Under the pieces are notes generated by a model. The model worked only from the letters and a program-made list of their open reading frames with translations, did no database searches and was not told the DNA's origin. A program made the position numbers and the translations under genes. A stretch of 27,115 nucleotides of DNA, taken from contig CAYZWU010000065.1 of assembly GCA_964482235.1 (NCBI GenBank), positions 1 to 27,115 of the forward strand, written 5' to 3'. Source of the stretch: CAYZWU01 sp964482235 (GTDB taxonomy: Bacteria; Planctomycetota; B15-G4; CAYZWU01). Shown here one piece after another: positions 15,646 through 22,839 of this stretch (positions are counted from its first letter, which is position 1; every line of letters begins with the position of its first letter).

Positions 15646-16548
15646 ATGATGAATTTTCTTGGCAACAGAGAGATCGACAAGTTCAGGGAAGCCGGCAGGA
15701 TCGCTGCCAGAGCGCTGCAGTTCGGCCTCAGCCGGATCGAACCGGGCGTCCCCCACCTCGAAGTCTCCTCCTCGGTGGAAGAAGAGATCATCAGGCTCGG
15801 CGGCCAGCCGGCCTTTCCGGCCCAGATTTCCCTGAACAACATCGCCGCCCATTACTGCTCGAAGCCCGATGATCCGCTCCGCTTCTCCATCGGCGATCTG
15901 GCCAAGCTCGACGTGGGAGTGCAGATCGACGGATACGTGGGAGACACGGCGGCGACCAAGGATCTGGGCGGGCACAGCCTTCTCGTCGACGCGTCGAGGC
16001 AGGCCCTGAAGGCGGCGATCCGCGCCGTGGGACCCGACGTCCCGATCCGCGAGGCGAGCCGGGCGATCCAGACGACGATCGTCTCTCTCGGCTTCAGACC
16101 GGTGTCGAATCTCACCGGGCACGGCCTGGGAAGGTTTCAGGTCCACACTGATCCGCAGGTTCCCAACGTGATCACTCACAGGTCCGGCATGTTCCGGAAA
16201 GGAATGATCGTCGCCATCGAGCCCTTTGCCACCGACGGCAGCGGCACGGTCCACGAAACCGGAGAGCCCGAGATTTTCAGCTTGAAGCGCAGGATCAAGC
16301 TGAACAGCGACATGGACGAGAAGGTGGTCGAGACCGTTCTGCGGTACAGGAACCTTCCCTTTGCCCGCCGCAACCTGACGGACAGGCATCATCCCGACAG
16401 GGTGGAGCGAACCCTGAAGGCGCTCGTCAGGAAAGGGATGCTCCACAGCTATCCTCCCCTGGCGGAGAAGCCGGGAATCTTCGTGAGCCAGGCCGAGCAC
16501 ACTCTCTACATTGGTGAGAGCGTCGAGATCCTCACTCTTCCAGATTGA
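15646..16548 (+). CDS. map: Methionine aminopeptidase, type II (archaeal-like)
   Basis: The product has 300 residues from the ATG at 15646; an ATG at 15649 or a TTG at 15634 is possible. It removes the initiator Met from new proteins using two metal ions. Active-site residues are visible: H69 (NNIAAHY), D89 (AKLDVGVQIDGY), D100 (VGDTAAT), H159 (NLTGHGLG), E192 (VAIEPFA) and E284 (SQAEHT). A helical insertion between the last His and Glu ligand regions (about residues 205-270) is the mark of type II enzymes. Length and lack of an N-terminal extension match archaeal enzymes. Most bacteria rely on type I, so this is unusual. It is monocistronic here. Confidence 0.92.
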   Translation: MMNFLGNREIDKFREAGRIAARALQFGLSRIEPGVPHLEVSSSVEEEIIRLGGQPAFPAQISLNNIAAHYCSKPDDPLRFSIGDLAKLDVGVQIDGYVGDTAATKDLGGHSLLVDASRQALKAAIRAVGPDVPIREASRAIQTTIVSLGFRPVSNLTGHGLGRFQVHTDPQVPNVITHRSGMFRKGMIVAIEPFATDGSGTVHETGEPEIFSLKRRIKLNSDMDEKVVETVLRYRNLPFARRNLTDRHHPDRVERTLKALVRKGMLHSYPPLAEKPGIFVSQAEHTLYIGESVEILTLPD

Positions 16549-16588
16549 TCAGAGCCCCACACGCGGACGGCCCGGCCCCGAGTTCCTG

Positions 16589-18046
16589 CTACTCCAGCGG
16601 CCGCAGGACCAGGGAATCGATACCGATCAGGTATCCTTCGGAACGATCATCGGCGTCCACCGCCTCGAAACGCAGCGTCAGCTCGAGGCTGTCGAGCTTG
16701 ATGCGGCCGAGAACCACGCGCTCCTCGATCTTCTCGTGCTCCCTGCCCTGTCCACCGCGGTCGCCGAAGAACTCCTGCACCGGTCCCACGGGAGTGCCGT
16801 TGACGGAGAGCTGGTACCGGCCGCACCGGGTCGACGAGAGGAAGCGGCCCGACAGCTCGTGCTCCCCCTTGGCCACGGCATGGGCCGAGAAGGTGATGAA
16901 ACCGCCCGGCTCCTTGGCATCGAATGTTCGAAGCACCGCATCATCGAGGATCTTGACACCGGCCGATTCGTTCGACGCCTCGACCTGGCCGAGCTTCTCG
17001 CCCTCCACAGTGAACCTGAGGTCGCCGGAGATCCGGTCCGCCACGAAGGGGATCATCGCGAAGGAGTGGTGCGGGTCGTTCTGATACCAGTAGGCCACGC
17101 TGAAGTAGGCGTCCCCCCGGGCGACGTTGTCGAGGGACTTCCTTCCCTTGGAGAATCTCTCCCCCTGATGCTCGAGACAGAAGAAGAGCTCCTTGTCGAA
17201 GGCGATGGGATCGTTGATGTGGAACCTGTATCCCGTGAACTCCTCTCCCCTCGCGAGATCTCCGGCCTGGGGTGTGCCGAAGTAGGGAGAGCAGAACCCG
17301 TGCTGAAAACCCCAGGCGCAGCCGAAGTAGTCGGAGAGCCCGGTCCCCTTGATCGACGCCACGTCCTCCCCGTCCACGTAGAACTTCTCGTCCCCCTCGC
17401 CGAACCATCCGTCCTCGCCGAGGACAACGGAAAGAACGGTGCCGACGTACTTCCCCTTTCCGATGGCATGGAGAACGGTGTAGTGATTGGAGGTGCGGTT
17501 CAGGTAGCCCTGGGCATAGTGGGCGTGGAACAGGCCGGCGCCCCGCTCGGGCGCCCCCTTGGTGTAATCGATCTGGTAGTGGATTCGAGCCTCGGGTCCC
17601 CGGCCCTCATGCACGAGCAGCAGGTGTGCGCGCTTCCTGAAGGGCATGGGGAAGTAGCACGTCATCCCCCGGCCTTTCCCCACAACGACAGGGAGCGAGT
17701 TGACCGGGTAGTAGCGGCCGTTGCCCAGCGCGAAGAAGTCGCCGAGAGGGCAGTCGACGCAAGGATCCCGCGTCTCGTCCCAGTAGAACCGGAGCAGCAT
17801 GGAGCGGAGATGGGCCGGATCCTCGGTGTTGACCTTGATGAAGATGCGGCGGATCGTCCCCGCCCCCTTGATGTCGGCCAGCACCAGTGAGTTGCCCGGG
17901 GCCACGACGAAGAAATCCTGGTTCCCGCCGTCCCTGTCGTAGCTCGAGATCCTCTTGATCCCGCCGTCGAGAAGATGAAGATCGTCGAGCCCGTCAGGAG
18001 CTGCCAGTGCCAGGACGCACAACAGGGTTGCCGATGCGATGTTCAC
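16589..18046 (-). CDS. Secreted DUF2961 (GH172-type) protein
   Basis: The product has 485 residues from a GTG at 18046, with GGAGG 9 bases upstream; an N-terminal Sec signal (NIASATLLCVLALAAPDG) is present but short. The body matches DUF2961, a jelly-roll family that includes GH172 enzymes acting on fructofuranose and arabinofuranose linkages. Features are IKRISSYDRDGGNQDFFVV near the N-terminus, GAGTIRRIFIKVN, a central DGWFGEGDEKFYVDGE, GTGLSDYFGCAWGF and GYRFHINDPIAF. The C-terminal part (from about residue 370) is a second beta-rich domain, LSGRFLSSTRCGRYQLSVNG. No transporter or other glycoside hydrolase lies beside it, so the substrate cannot be deduced. A second, partial member starts at 26349. 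Confidence 0.88.
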   Translation of the reverse strand: MNIASATLLCVLALAAPDGLDDLHLLDGGIKRISSYDRDGGNQDFFVVAPGNSLVLADIKGAGTIRRIFIKVNTEDPAHLRSMLLRFYWDETRDPCVDCPLGDFFALGNGRYYPVNSLPVVVGKGRGMTCYFPMPFRKRAHLLLVHEGRGPEARIHYQIDYTKGAPERGAGLFHAHYAQGYLNRTSNHYTVLHAIGKGKYVGTVLSVVLGEDGWFGEGDEKFYVDGEDVASIKGTGLSDYFGCAWGFQHGFCSPYFGTPQAGDLARGEEFTGYRFHINDPIAFDKELFFCLEHQGERFSKGRKSLDNVARGDAYFSVAYWYQNDPHHSFAMIPFVADRISGDLRFTVEGEKLGQVEASNESAGVKILDDAVLRTFDAKEPGGFITFSAHAVAKGEHELSGRFLSSTRCGRYQLSVNGTPVGPVQEFFGDRGGQGREHEKIEERVVLGRIKLDSLELTLRFEAVDADDRSEGYLIGIDSLVLRPLE

Positions 18047-18132
18047 AGCTTGCCTCCGTCATCCGATAATTCTTCCCCAGACCCTTTGACTGGCCGGGAG
18101 ACACGATTCTTCCATTGAAAGAACAAACAGCC

Positions 18133-18142
18133 CCTTTTCAAC
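18133..18142 (-). repeat. GTTGAAAAGG intergenic motif, copy 3
   Basis: The minus strand reads GGAGACCGTTGAAAAGGGG directly after the stop of the FAD oxidoreductase gene. It shares GACCGTTGAAAAGG with copy 1 at 14771-14786. The surrounding 102-base gap also carries the ribosome binding site of the DUF2961 gene. Confidence 0.4.
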
Positions 18143-18148
18143 GGTCTC

Positions 18149-19285
18149 CTAGAGAAAGCGAAGCGGCGAGAAGGGAGTCGGGTCCATGACCCGGCACGGC
18201 ATGCCGGTCACGGCCGCTGCCAGCAGCTCCGCCGCGAAGAAGGAGAGCGTGATGCCGTGCCCGGAAAAGCCCGCTGCCACGAAAAGCCCCTCCGGAACCG
18301 ACACGGGTCCGAGGACAGGCCTTTCGTCGGGAGTGAGGGTCCGCAGGCCGGCCCATCCGCTGTTGATCGCCGTCTCCGCCAGGAGCGGGCAGACTTCCAT
18401 CGCCGTCCGGGCGAGCTCCGGCACCCTGTCCCTCGATAGAGGGATCTCGTTGCCGTCGTCGGGTGGATCGAAAGGCTCCACTTCGGCGAGGCTCATGATC
18501 ACCCCCCCCGACTCGGGACGGAAGTAGAACGACCGCCCGGGATCGAGGACCAGGGGCCAGCCGGGCTCCACCTTCTCGCATGGCGCGGAGGAAAAGATCT
18601 GTCTCCTGAACGACTGCAGCGGAAGCGTCACTCCCATCCGCTCGAGCAGCGGCCCGGCGTGCGGACCTGCCGCCACGATCACGTTGCGCCCCGGCACCGG
18701 TCCGTGGTTGGTGACCACGCCCTCGACCCGGCCGCCGGACACGGCCAGCTCCTCCACGCGGGTGTCGGTCCGCAGCACGCCCCCGCTTCTCTTGAAGGAA
18801 TTGATGAATCCCCGCACAACGGTCGGCGGATCGAGAAAGCCGTCGTCCGGCGAGTAGACGGCCCCGGCAAGGCCCTCCCCGCTCAGGCACGGCACCACGT
18901 CGTTCACCTGGCCGGGCTCGAGAAAATACGTCTCGAGTCCGAGGCGACGATGCAGTTCGGCCTCCCGCCTCTGCTGAGCGGCGGTCCCGGCGTCCCGGGA
19001 CAGGACGAGGTAGCCGTTCTTCTTGAAGAAGGGATCCTCGCCGTAGAGCTCGCCGAACCTCTCGAAGGAGGCCATGGAGTACATCGCGGCACGGATCTTC
19101 GCCTCGTCGCCGAACTGCTGCCTGATCCCGCCTGCCGACCGGGCCGACGAACCGGTGCAGTAGCTGCTCTCCTTCTCCAGGATGACGACCCGCCCCAGGC
19201 CGCCTCTGGCCAGCCGCTCCCCGATGGCCGCACCTGCGATCCCCGCTCCCACCACGATGACGTCGAACGCCGGGCCGGGACTCAA
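18149..19285 (-). CDS. FAD-dependent oxidoreductase, DAO family (D-amino-acid/sarcosine oxidase-like)
   Basis: The product has 378 residues. The start is a TTG that overlaps the cbiO stop as TTGA, backed by GGAGGAAGAG just upstream. The N-terminal dinucleotide-binding motif VIVVGAGIAGAAIGERLARG is followed by the family stretch SSARSAGGIRQQFG (about residues 47-60). The C-terminal FAD-contact region has AINSGWAGLRTLTPDERPVLGP and AAGFSGHGITLS. These are typical of glycine/D-amino-acid/sarcosine oxidase-like enzymes that oxidise C-N bonds; the substrate is not predictable. Its coupling to a Ni/Co importer is unexpected. Confidence 0.9.
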   Translation of the reverse strand: MSPGPAFDVIVVGAGIAGAAIGERLARGGLGRVVILEKESSYCTGSSARSAGGIRQQFGDEAKIRAAMYSMASFERFGELYGEDPFFKKNGYLVLSRDAGTAAQQRREAELHRRLGLETYFLEPGQVNDVVPCLSGEGLAGAVYSPDDGFLDPPTVVRGFINSFKRSGGVLRTDTRVEELAVSGGRVEGVVTNHGPVPGRNVIVAAGPHAGPLLERMGVTLPLQSFRRQIFSSAPCEKVEPGWPLVLDPGRSFYFRPESGGVIMSLAEVEPFDPPDDGNEIPLSRDRVPELARTAMEVCPLLAETAINSGWAGLRTLTPDERPVLGPVSVPEGLFVAAGFSGHGITLSFFAAELLAAAVTGMPCRVMDPTPFSPLRFL

Positions 19286-20004
19286 ATCTCTTCCTCCGCC
19301 AGGAGACCGACCTTCTGCAACAGAACCGTGTCCCCGAGGATATCATCCACGGGCCCGCATGCAACCACCCGGCCGTCATCGAGCAGGGCCGCTTTCGTGC
19401 AGATCGCACTCACGAAACCGAGATCGTGCGACGCCACGATGAAGGAGCCGTCGATCCGGCCGATCAGACGCGACAGGGTCGTCCGGCCTCTCGGATCGAG
19501 AAAGGCCGACGGCTCGTCGAGCAGGAAGAGACGCGGCTGCATGGAGATCACCGACGCCAGTGCCACCAGCCTCTTCTGTCCCTGGCTCAGGTGATGCGCC
19601 AGCTTCTCCTCGAATCCATCGAGGCCGACGAAGCGAAGCGCCGCAGAGCTGCGCTCCCTGGCCTCGTGCTGGTCGAGGCCCAGGTTGAGAGGGCCGAAGG
19701 CCACGTTGTCGATCACCCGGGGGAGGAAGAGCTGGTCGTCGGGATCCTGGAAAAGAAAACCGATCTTCTGCCTCAGCTCGCGCAGCGCCCGCCGCTCCAC
19801 CGGCCGGTCCATGATCTCCATGCGGCCCTGCCCCTTCAGGAAACCCGAGAGAGCGAGAAGCAGCGTCGATTTCCCCGCACCGTTCGGGCCCAGTAGGGCC
19901 ATCCGGTCGCCCGCCTCGAGATCGAGATCGATCCCCTTCAGCACCGGTGTCTCCTCGTGGTAGGAAAACGTGAAATCCTTGATGAACACGACCTTATCAG
20001 ACAC
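19282..20004 (-). CDS. cbiO: Energy-coupling-factor transporter ATPase for cobalt/nickel (CbiO/NikO)
   Basis: The product has 240 residues from a GTG at 20004, chosen because GGAGGT lies 4 bases upstream; ATG 20016 and TTG 20025 are alternatives without such a site. ABC ATPase motifs are Walker A GPNGAGKST (39-47), Q-loop FLFQDPDDQLF, signature LSQGQKR, Walker B LFLLDEPS and the switch His in VASHDLG. The double-D Q-loop form is usual for CbiO-type ECF ATPases. Only one ATPase is encoded here, so it probably acts as a homodimer with CbiQ and CbiM. It overlaps the end of cbiQ by 8 bases and the oxidoreductase start by 4. Confidence 0.93.
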   Translation of the reverse strand: MSDKVVFIKDFTFSYHEETPVLKGIDLDLEAGDRMALLGPNGAGKSTLLLALSGFLKGQGRMEIMDRPVERRALRELRQKIGFLFQDPDDQLFLPRVIDNVAFGPLNLGLDQHEARERSSAALRFVGLDGFEEKLAHHLSQGQKRLVALASVISMQPRLFLLDEPSAFLDPRGRTTLSRLIGRIDGSFIVASHDLGFVSAICTKAALLDDGRVVACGPVDDILGDTVLLQKVGLLAEEEI

Positions 20005-20770
20005 CGAGACCTCCATGAGCCGCAACGGTGCAGGCCGCGGTCAGCACCAGGGAGAAGAGAAGAAAGACAACCTCGGACCGGGCGATCCGGGGCTTCTGCA
20101 GCAGCACGAAGCGGCCGTCGAATCCTCTCAGCTTCATGGCCAGATCGATCCGTTCCCCCTTGTCCAGGGTGCGCACGAAGAGGAAGCCGAGAATACCTGT
20201 TCCGGTGGAGAAGAGGGTGCGCGTGCCGAGGCGGCGGCAGGCGCGTGCATCGCGGGCACGCTTCATCCGCCGCGCCTGGTCGGCCAGGATGAAGAGGTAG
20301 CGGTAGAGGAACGAGACCTGGTGCGTGAGAAACGAGGGGACTCCCAGCCCCCGCAATCCGGTCACGAGGGCTGGAAAGGGTGTCGTGGCCGCCAGGACGA
20401 GCATCACCGCGATGCAGGCGAAGAACTTGATCATGATGCCTGCCGAGACGAGGAGGCCTTCACGGGTCATCTCGAAGCCGAGGGGCCTCGCCACGACTGT
20501 TCCCGGCTCGAAGAAGGGATTGAAGGCCACCACCAGGATGATGAGCGGCGACACGGCCAGGGCACGCAGCACCAGCGGCTTCAGGGGAAGGCGGGCGGCG
20601 GCCGTCACCCCGGCGGGCCAGGCAAAGAAGAAGAAGAGGAAGGCCATCCTCTGATTCGGCACGGACACGACGCAGATCGTGAAGACGACCGTGGCGACGA
20701 GCTTCGCCCTGGCGTCGATACGGTGGATGGCCGTGTCTTCCTGGCTCAGGTGGTCGAGAAGGAATTTCAA
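19997..20770 (-). CDS. cbiQ: Cobalt/nickel ECF transporter transmembrane coupling protein (CbiQ/NikQ)
   Basis: This 257-residue membrane protein starts with a TTG that overlaps the cbiM stop as TTGA. It is the T component that links the substrate-binding CbiM to the ATPase. Typical features are the N-terminal HRIDARAKLVATVVF, several hydrophobic helices, the coupling helix RYLFILADQARRMKRARDAR, and AMKLRGFDGRF near the C-terminus, corresponding to the arginine-bearing coupling motifs. No canonical ribosome binding site precedes the TTG, so translation probably depends on coupling to cbiM. Confidence 0.92.
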   Translation of the reverse strand: MKFLLDHLSQEDTAIHRIDARAKLVATVVFTICVVSVPNQRMAFLFFFFAWPAGVTAAARLPLKPLVLRALAVSPLIILVVAFNPFFEPGTVVARPLGFEMTREGLLVSAGIMIKFFACIAVMLVLAATTPFPALVTGLRGLGVPSFLTHQVSFLYRYLFILADQARRMKRARDARACRRLGTRTLFSTGTGILGFLFVRTLDKGERIDLAMKLRGFDGRFVLLQKPRIARSEVVFLLFSLVLTAACTVAAHGGLGV

Positions 20771-21711
20771 CGCTTCGATCCGGCGACGCGGTTCACCAGA
20801 AAAACGAGAAGGAAGGTCGCCGCGGTTCCGGCGATGCCGGCAAGTGCGACGGAGAGGCCACCCGGAATCCCGGGGACCGTGTAGTCCGGCATGGGGGCGA
20901 ATTCGGCTGCTTCCTGATCCGCTTCGACACCTGAGAAGCCGCAGATCTGCGCCGCCCGCTCCAGCCCGTCGGGATCATCGGCCGCCACGGTCGACAGACC
21001 GCCTGCCACGACCAGTGCGGCAACCACGAAGATCACCACGAGGGCCCGGTTCTCGGCCACGGGCTCGCCGAACGACCTGTGAGGGTAGAGGTTCCGGATG
21101 AACTCCAGGACCGCCAGCGTGATGAGCCCCTCCACGGCGCCGATCACCGCATGAATTCCCAGCATGACCAGGAGGAAACCGTCGAGCGGAATGCCGGTCA
21201 CTCCGGAGCCGCAGACCATGAACGGCACCATGAATGCACCGCCGAGCACGCCGAGCCATGCCGCGAGGAAGGGCGCCGCCCTCCGCGGTAGAGGCGAGGC
21301 GGAAACAGCCTGGTAGACCCCGTATCCCAGGAAGCAGGGGATGATCCCCATGTTGATCATGTTGGCGCCGAGAGCCAGTATCCCGCCGTCCTGGAAGATC
21401 AGGCACTGCACCAGAAGGATCGATGCCATGAGAATGGTGGCGTGAAAAGGCCCGAAGAGAATGGCCAGGAGCACGCCTCCTCCCAGGTGTCCCGTTGTAC
21501 CGGGGAGAACGGGGAAGTTGATCATCTGCGCGGCAAAGATGAATGCGCCGAGGACGCCCATCACCGCGATGTTCCCCTCGCCCGATCGCTCCTGATCCTC
21601 GTCGGACTGACCGCGCCTGATCCGCGCTGCACAGAGGCTCAATCCCGCCACGGCTACGGCAGCAGCCGGGAGATAGATCCTCGCCGAGAGAAGCTGGTCG
21701 GTCATGTGCAT
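20767..21711 (-). CDS. cbiM: Cobalt/nickel ECF transporter substrate-binding protein, CbiM fused to a PDGLE/CbiN-like domain
   Basis: This 314-residue integral membrane protein begins MHMTDQLLS. The His at position 2 is kept, which in this family helps bind the metal at the N-terminus. INFPVLPGTTGHLGGGVLL and HAVIGAVEGLIT are the expected CbiM/NikM segments. The last ~90 residues hold a transmembrane helix, the signature DPDGLERAA of the PDGLE domain, and a final helix, so the small CbiN-like partner is fused in, as in NikMN. Co2+ and Ni2+ cannot be told apart from sequence. It is the first gene of the four-gene run, divergent from pdxA. Confidence 0.92.
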   Translation of the reverse strand: MHMTDQLLSARIYLPAAAVAVAGLSLCAARIRRGQSDEDQERSGEGNIAVMGVLGAFIFAAQMINFPVLPGTTGHLGGGVLLAILFGPFHATILMASILLVQCLIFQDGGILALGANMINMGIIPCFLGYGVYQAVSASPLPRRAAPFLAAWLGVLGGAFMVPFMVCGSGVTGIPLDGFLLVMLGIHAVIGAVEGLITLAVLEFIRNLYPHRSFGEPVAENRALVVIFVVAALVVAGGLSTVAADDPDGLERAAQICGFSGVEADQEAAEFAPMPDYTVPGIPGGLSVALAGIAGTAATFLLVFLVNRVAGSKR

Positions 21712-21735
21712 CGGTCTATTTTCTTCCTCGCTGTG

Positions 21736-21780
21736 TACATACGAACATCGGCCGATTATTCTACATAAAATATCATATAA
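21736..21780. promoter_or_regulatory. Divergent cbiM/pdxA control region with palindrome
   Basis: The 135-base gap between cbiM and pdxA has an AT-rich core that differs from its GC-rich surroundings. It contains the perfect palindrome ATCGGCCGAT (21747-21756), flanked by TACATA at 21736-21741 and 21762-21767, then TATCATATAA, a candidate -10 region for either direction. I see neither the NikR consensus (GTATGA-N16-TCATAC) nor room for a cobalamin riboswitch. Confidence 0.35.
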
Positions 21781-21846
21781 ACTATATGCGCTGCACTATC
21801 ACAAGGGTATTAGCTTCTCGGCATCCTGGCGCTGCGGGAGACTATC

Positions 21847-22839
21847 ATGACGGGCAGTGTTTCGAAACCGGCAGTCGCCGTCACCTGCGGCGATCCCAAC
21901 GGCATCGGTCCCGACATCATCGTCGCATGGCTGGCTGCAGGAGAACCGGCCTGCTGCCGCCCGCTGCTCGTCGGCTGTCCCTCCGTTCTCGAGGAGAACG
22001 CCGAGCGGATCGGCTTCTCCCTGGATCAGACGGATCTTGTCCCCGCAGGCGGAACGCCCGCGGAGCCGCTGCGGCGCGGCGAGATCCAGGCCGAGGCGGG
22101 ACGTCTGGCCCACGCGGCTCTCGTGGAAGCCCACAGGCTCGTGGCATCGGGCAGGGCTGACGCCATGGTCACGGCGCCCTGGAGCAAGGAGGCGCTGCAG
22201 CTGGCCGGCCTGGGCGGCACGGGGCACACCGAGGTTCTCGCCTCTCTCACGGGCTGTCCCGATCCCTTGACCCTCTTCGTATCCGGACCTGTGCTCTGCG
22301 CCTTCTTCACGCGGCACATTCCGCTGGCCGCCGTGGCGGCCGAGATCCGCAGCGAGAAGATCGCGTTCTTTCTCGAAGGTCTGCAAAAGGAGCTGATCCG
22401 CATCGGACGACCGGCGCCCTGCATCGCCGTGGCGGCGCTGAATCCCCATGCAGGCGAGGGAGGGCTTCTCGGGCGGGAGGAGATCGAGGAGATCGCTCCG
22501 GCCCTGCAGACGGCGCGGTCGAGAGGGATCGACGCGGTGGGTCCCGTTCCGGCCGATGCCATCTTTCACGCGGCCTTCGAAGGCCGATACGACTGCGTTG
22601 TTTCGCTCTACCATGACCAGGGACACACGGCCCTCAAGACACGTGATTTCTTCGGGACGGTCTCTCTCACCCTCGGCCTGCCCTACATCCGCACTTCGCC
22701 CGACCACGGGACCGCTTTCGACATGGTCGGCTCAGGGAACGCCAATCCGGCCAGTCTGATCAAGGCCGTGGAACTGGCGGCGAGCCTCGTCGAGGTCTAC
22801 AAGGATTCCTCTTCTCAATCTCCATCCGACCCGGGTTGA
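21847..22839 (+). CDS. pdxA: 4-hydroxythreonine-4-phosphate dehydrogenase
   Basis: The product has 330 residues and a GGGAG ribosome binding site 7 bases before the ATG. PdxA oxidises 4-phosphohydroxy-L-threonine in DXP-dependent pyridoxal phosphate synthesis. Motifs are CGDPNGIGPDII (usually GDPAGIGPE), VTAPWSKEALQ, the metal-binding histidines in TGHTEVLA, LNPHAGEGG and YHDQGHTALK, and TSPDHGTAFD. PdxJ, its usual pathway partner, is not in the window. The last 25 bases overlap the convergent WD40-protein gene. Confidence 0.94.
   Translation: MTGSVSKPAVAVTCGDPNGIGPDIIVAWLAAGEPACCRPLLVGCPSVLEENAERIGFSLDQTDLVPAGGTPAEPLRRGEIQAEAGRLAHAALVEAHRLVASGRADAMVTAPWSKEALQLAGLGGTGHTEVLASLTGCPDPLTLFVSGPVLCAFFTRHIPLAAVAAEIRSEKIAFFLEGLQKELIRIGRPAPCIAVAALNPHAGEGGLLGREEIEEIAPALQTARSRGIDAVGPVPADAIFHAAFEGRYDCVVSLYHDQGHTALKTRDFFGTVSLTLGLPYIRTSPDHGTAFDMVGSGNANPASLIKAVELAASLVEVYKDSSSQSPSDPG

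Noticed and set aside
16511..17890. 459-codon plus-strand frame over the DUF2961 gene
   Set aside because: The opposite strand encodes a recognisable DUF2961 protein with a signal peptide; this frame overlaps the end of map and has no motif.
21712..21846. Cobalamin riboswitch or NikR operator upstream of cbiM
   Set aside because: The gap is too short for a full cobalamin riboswitch, and no GTATGA-N16-TCATAC pair is present.
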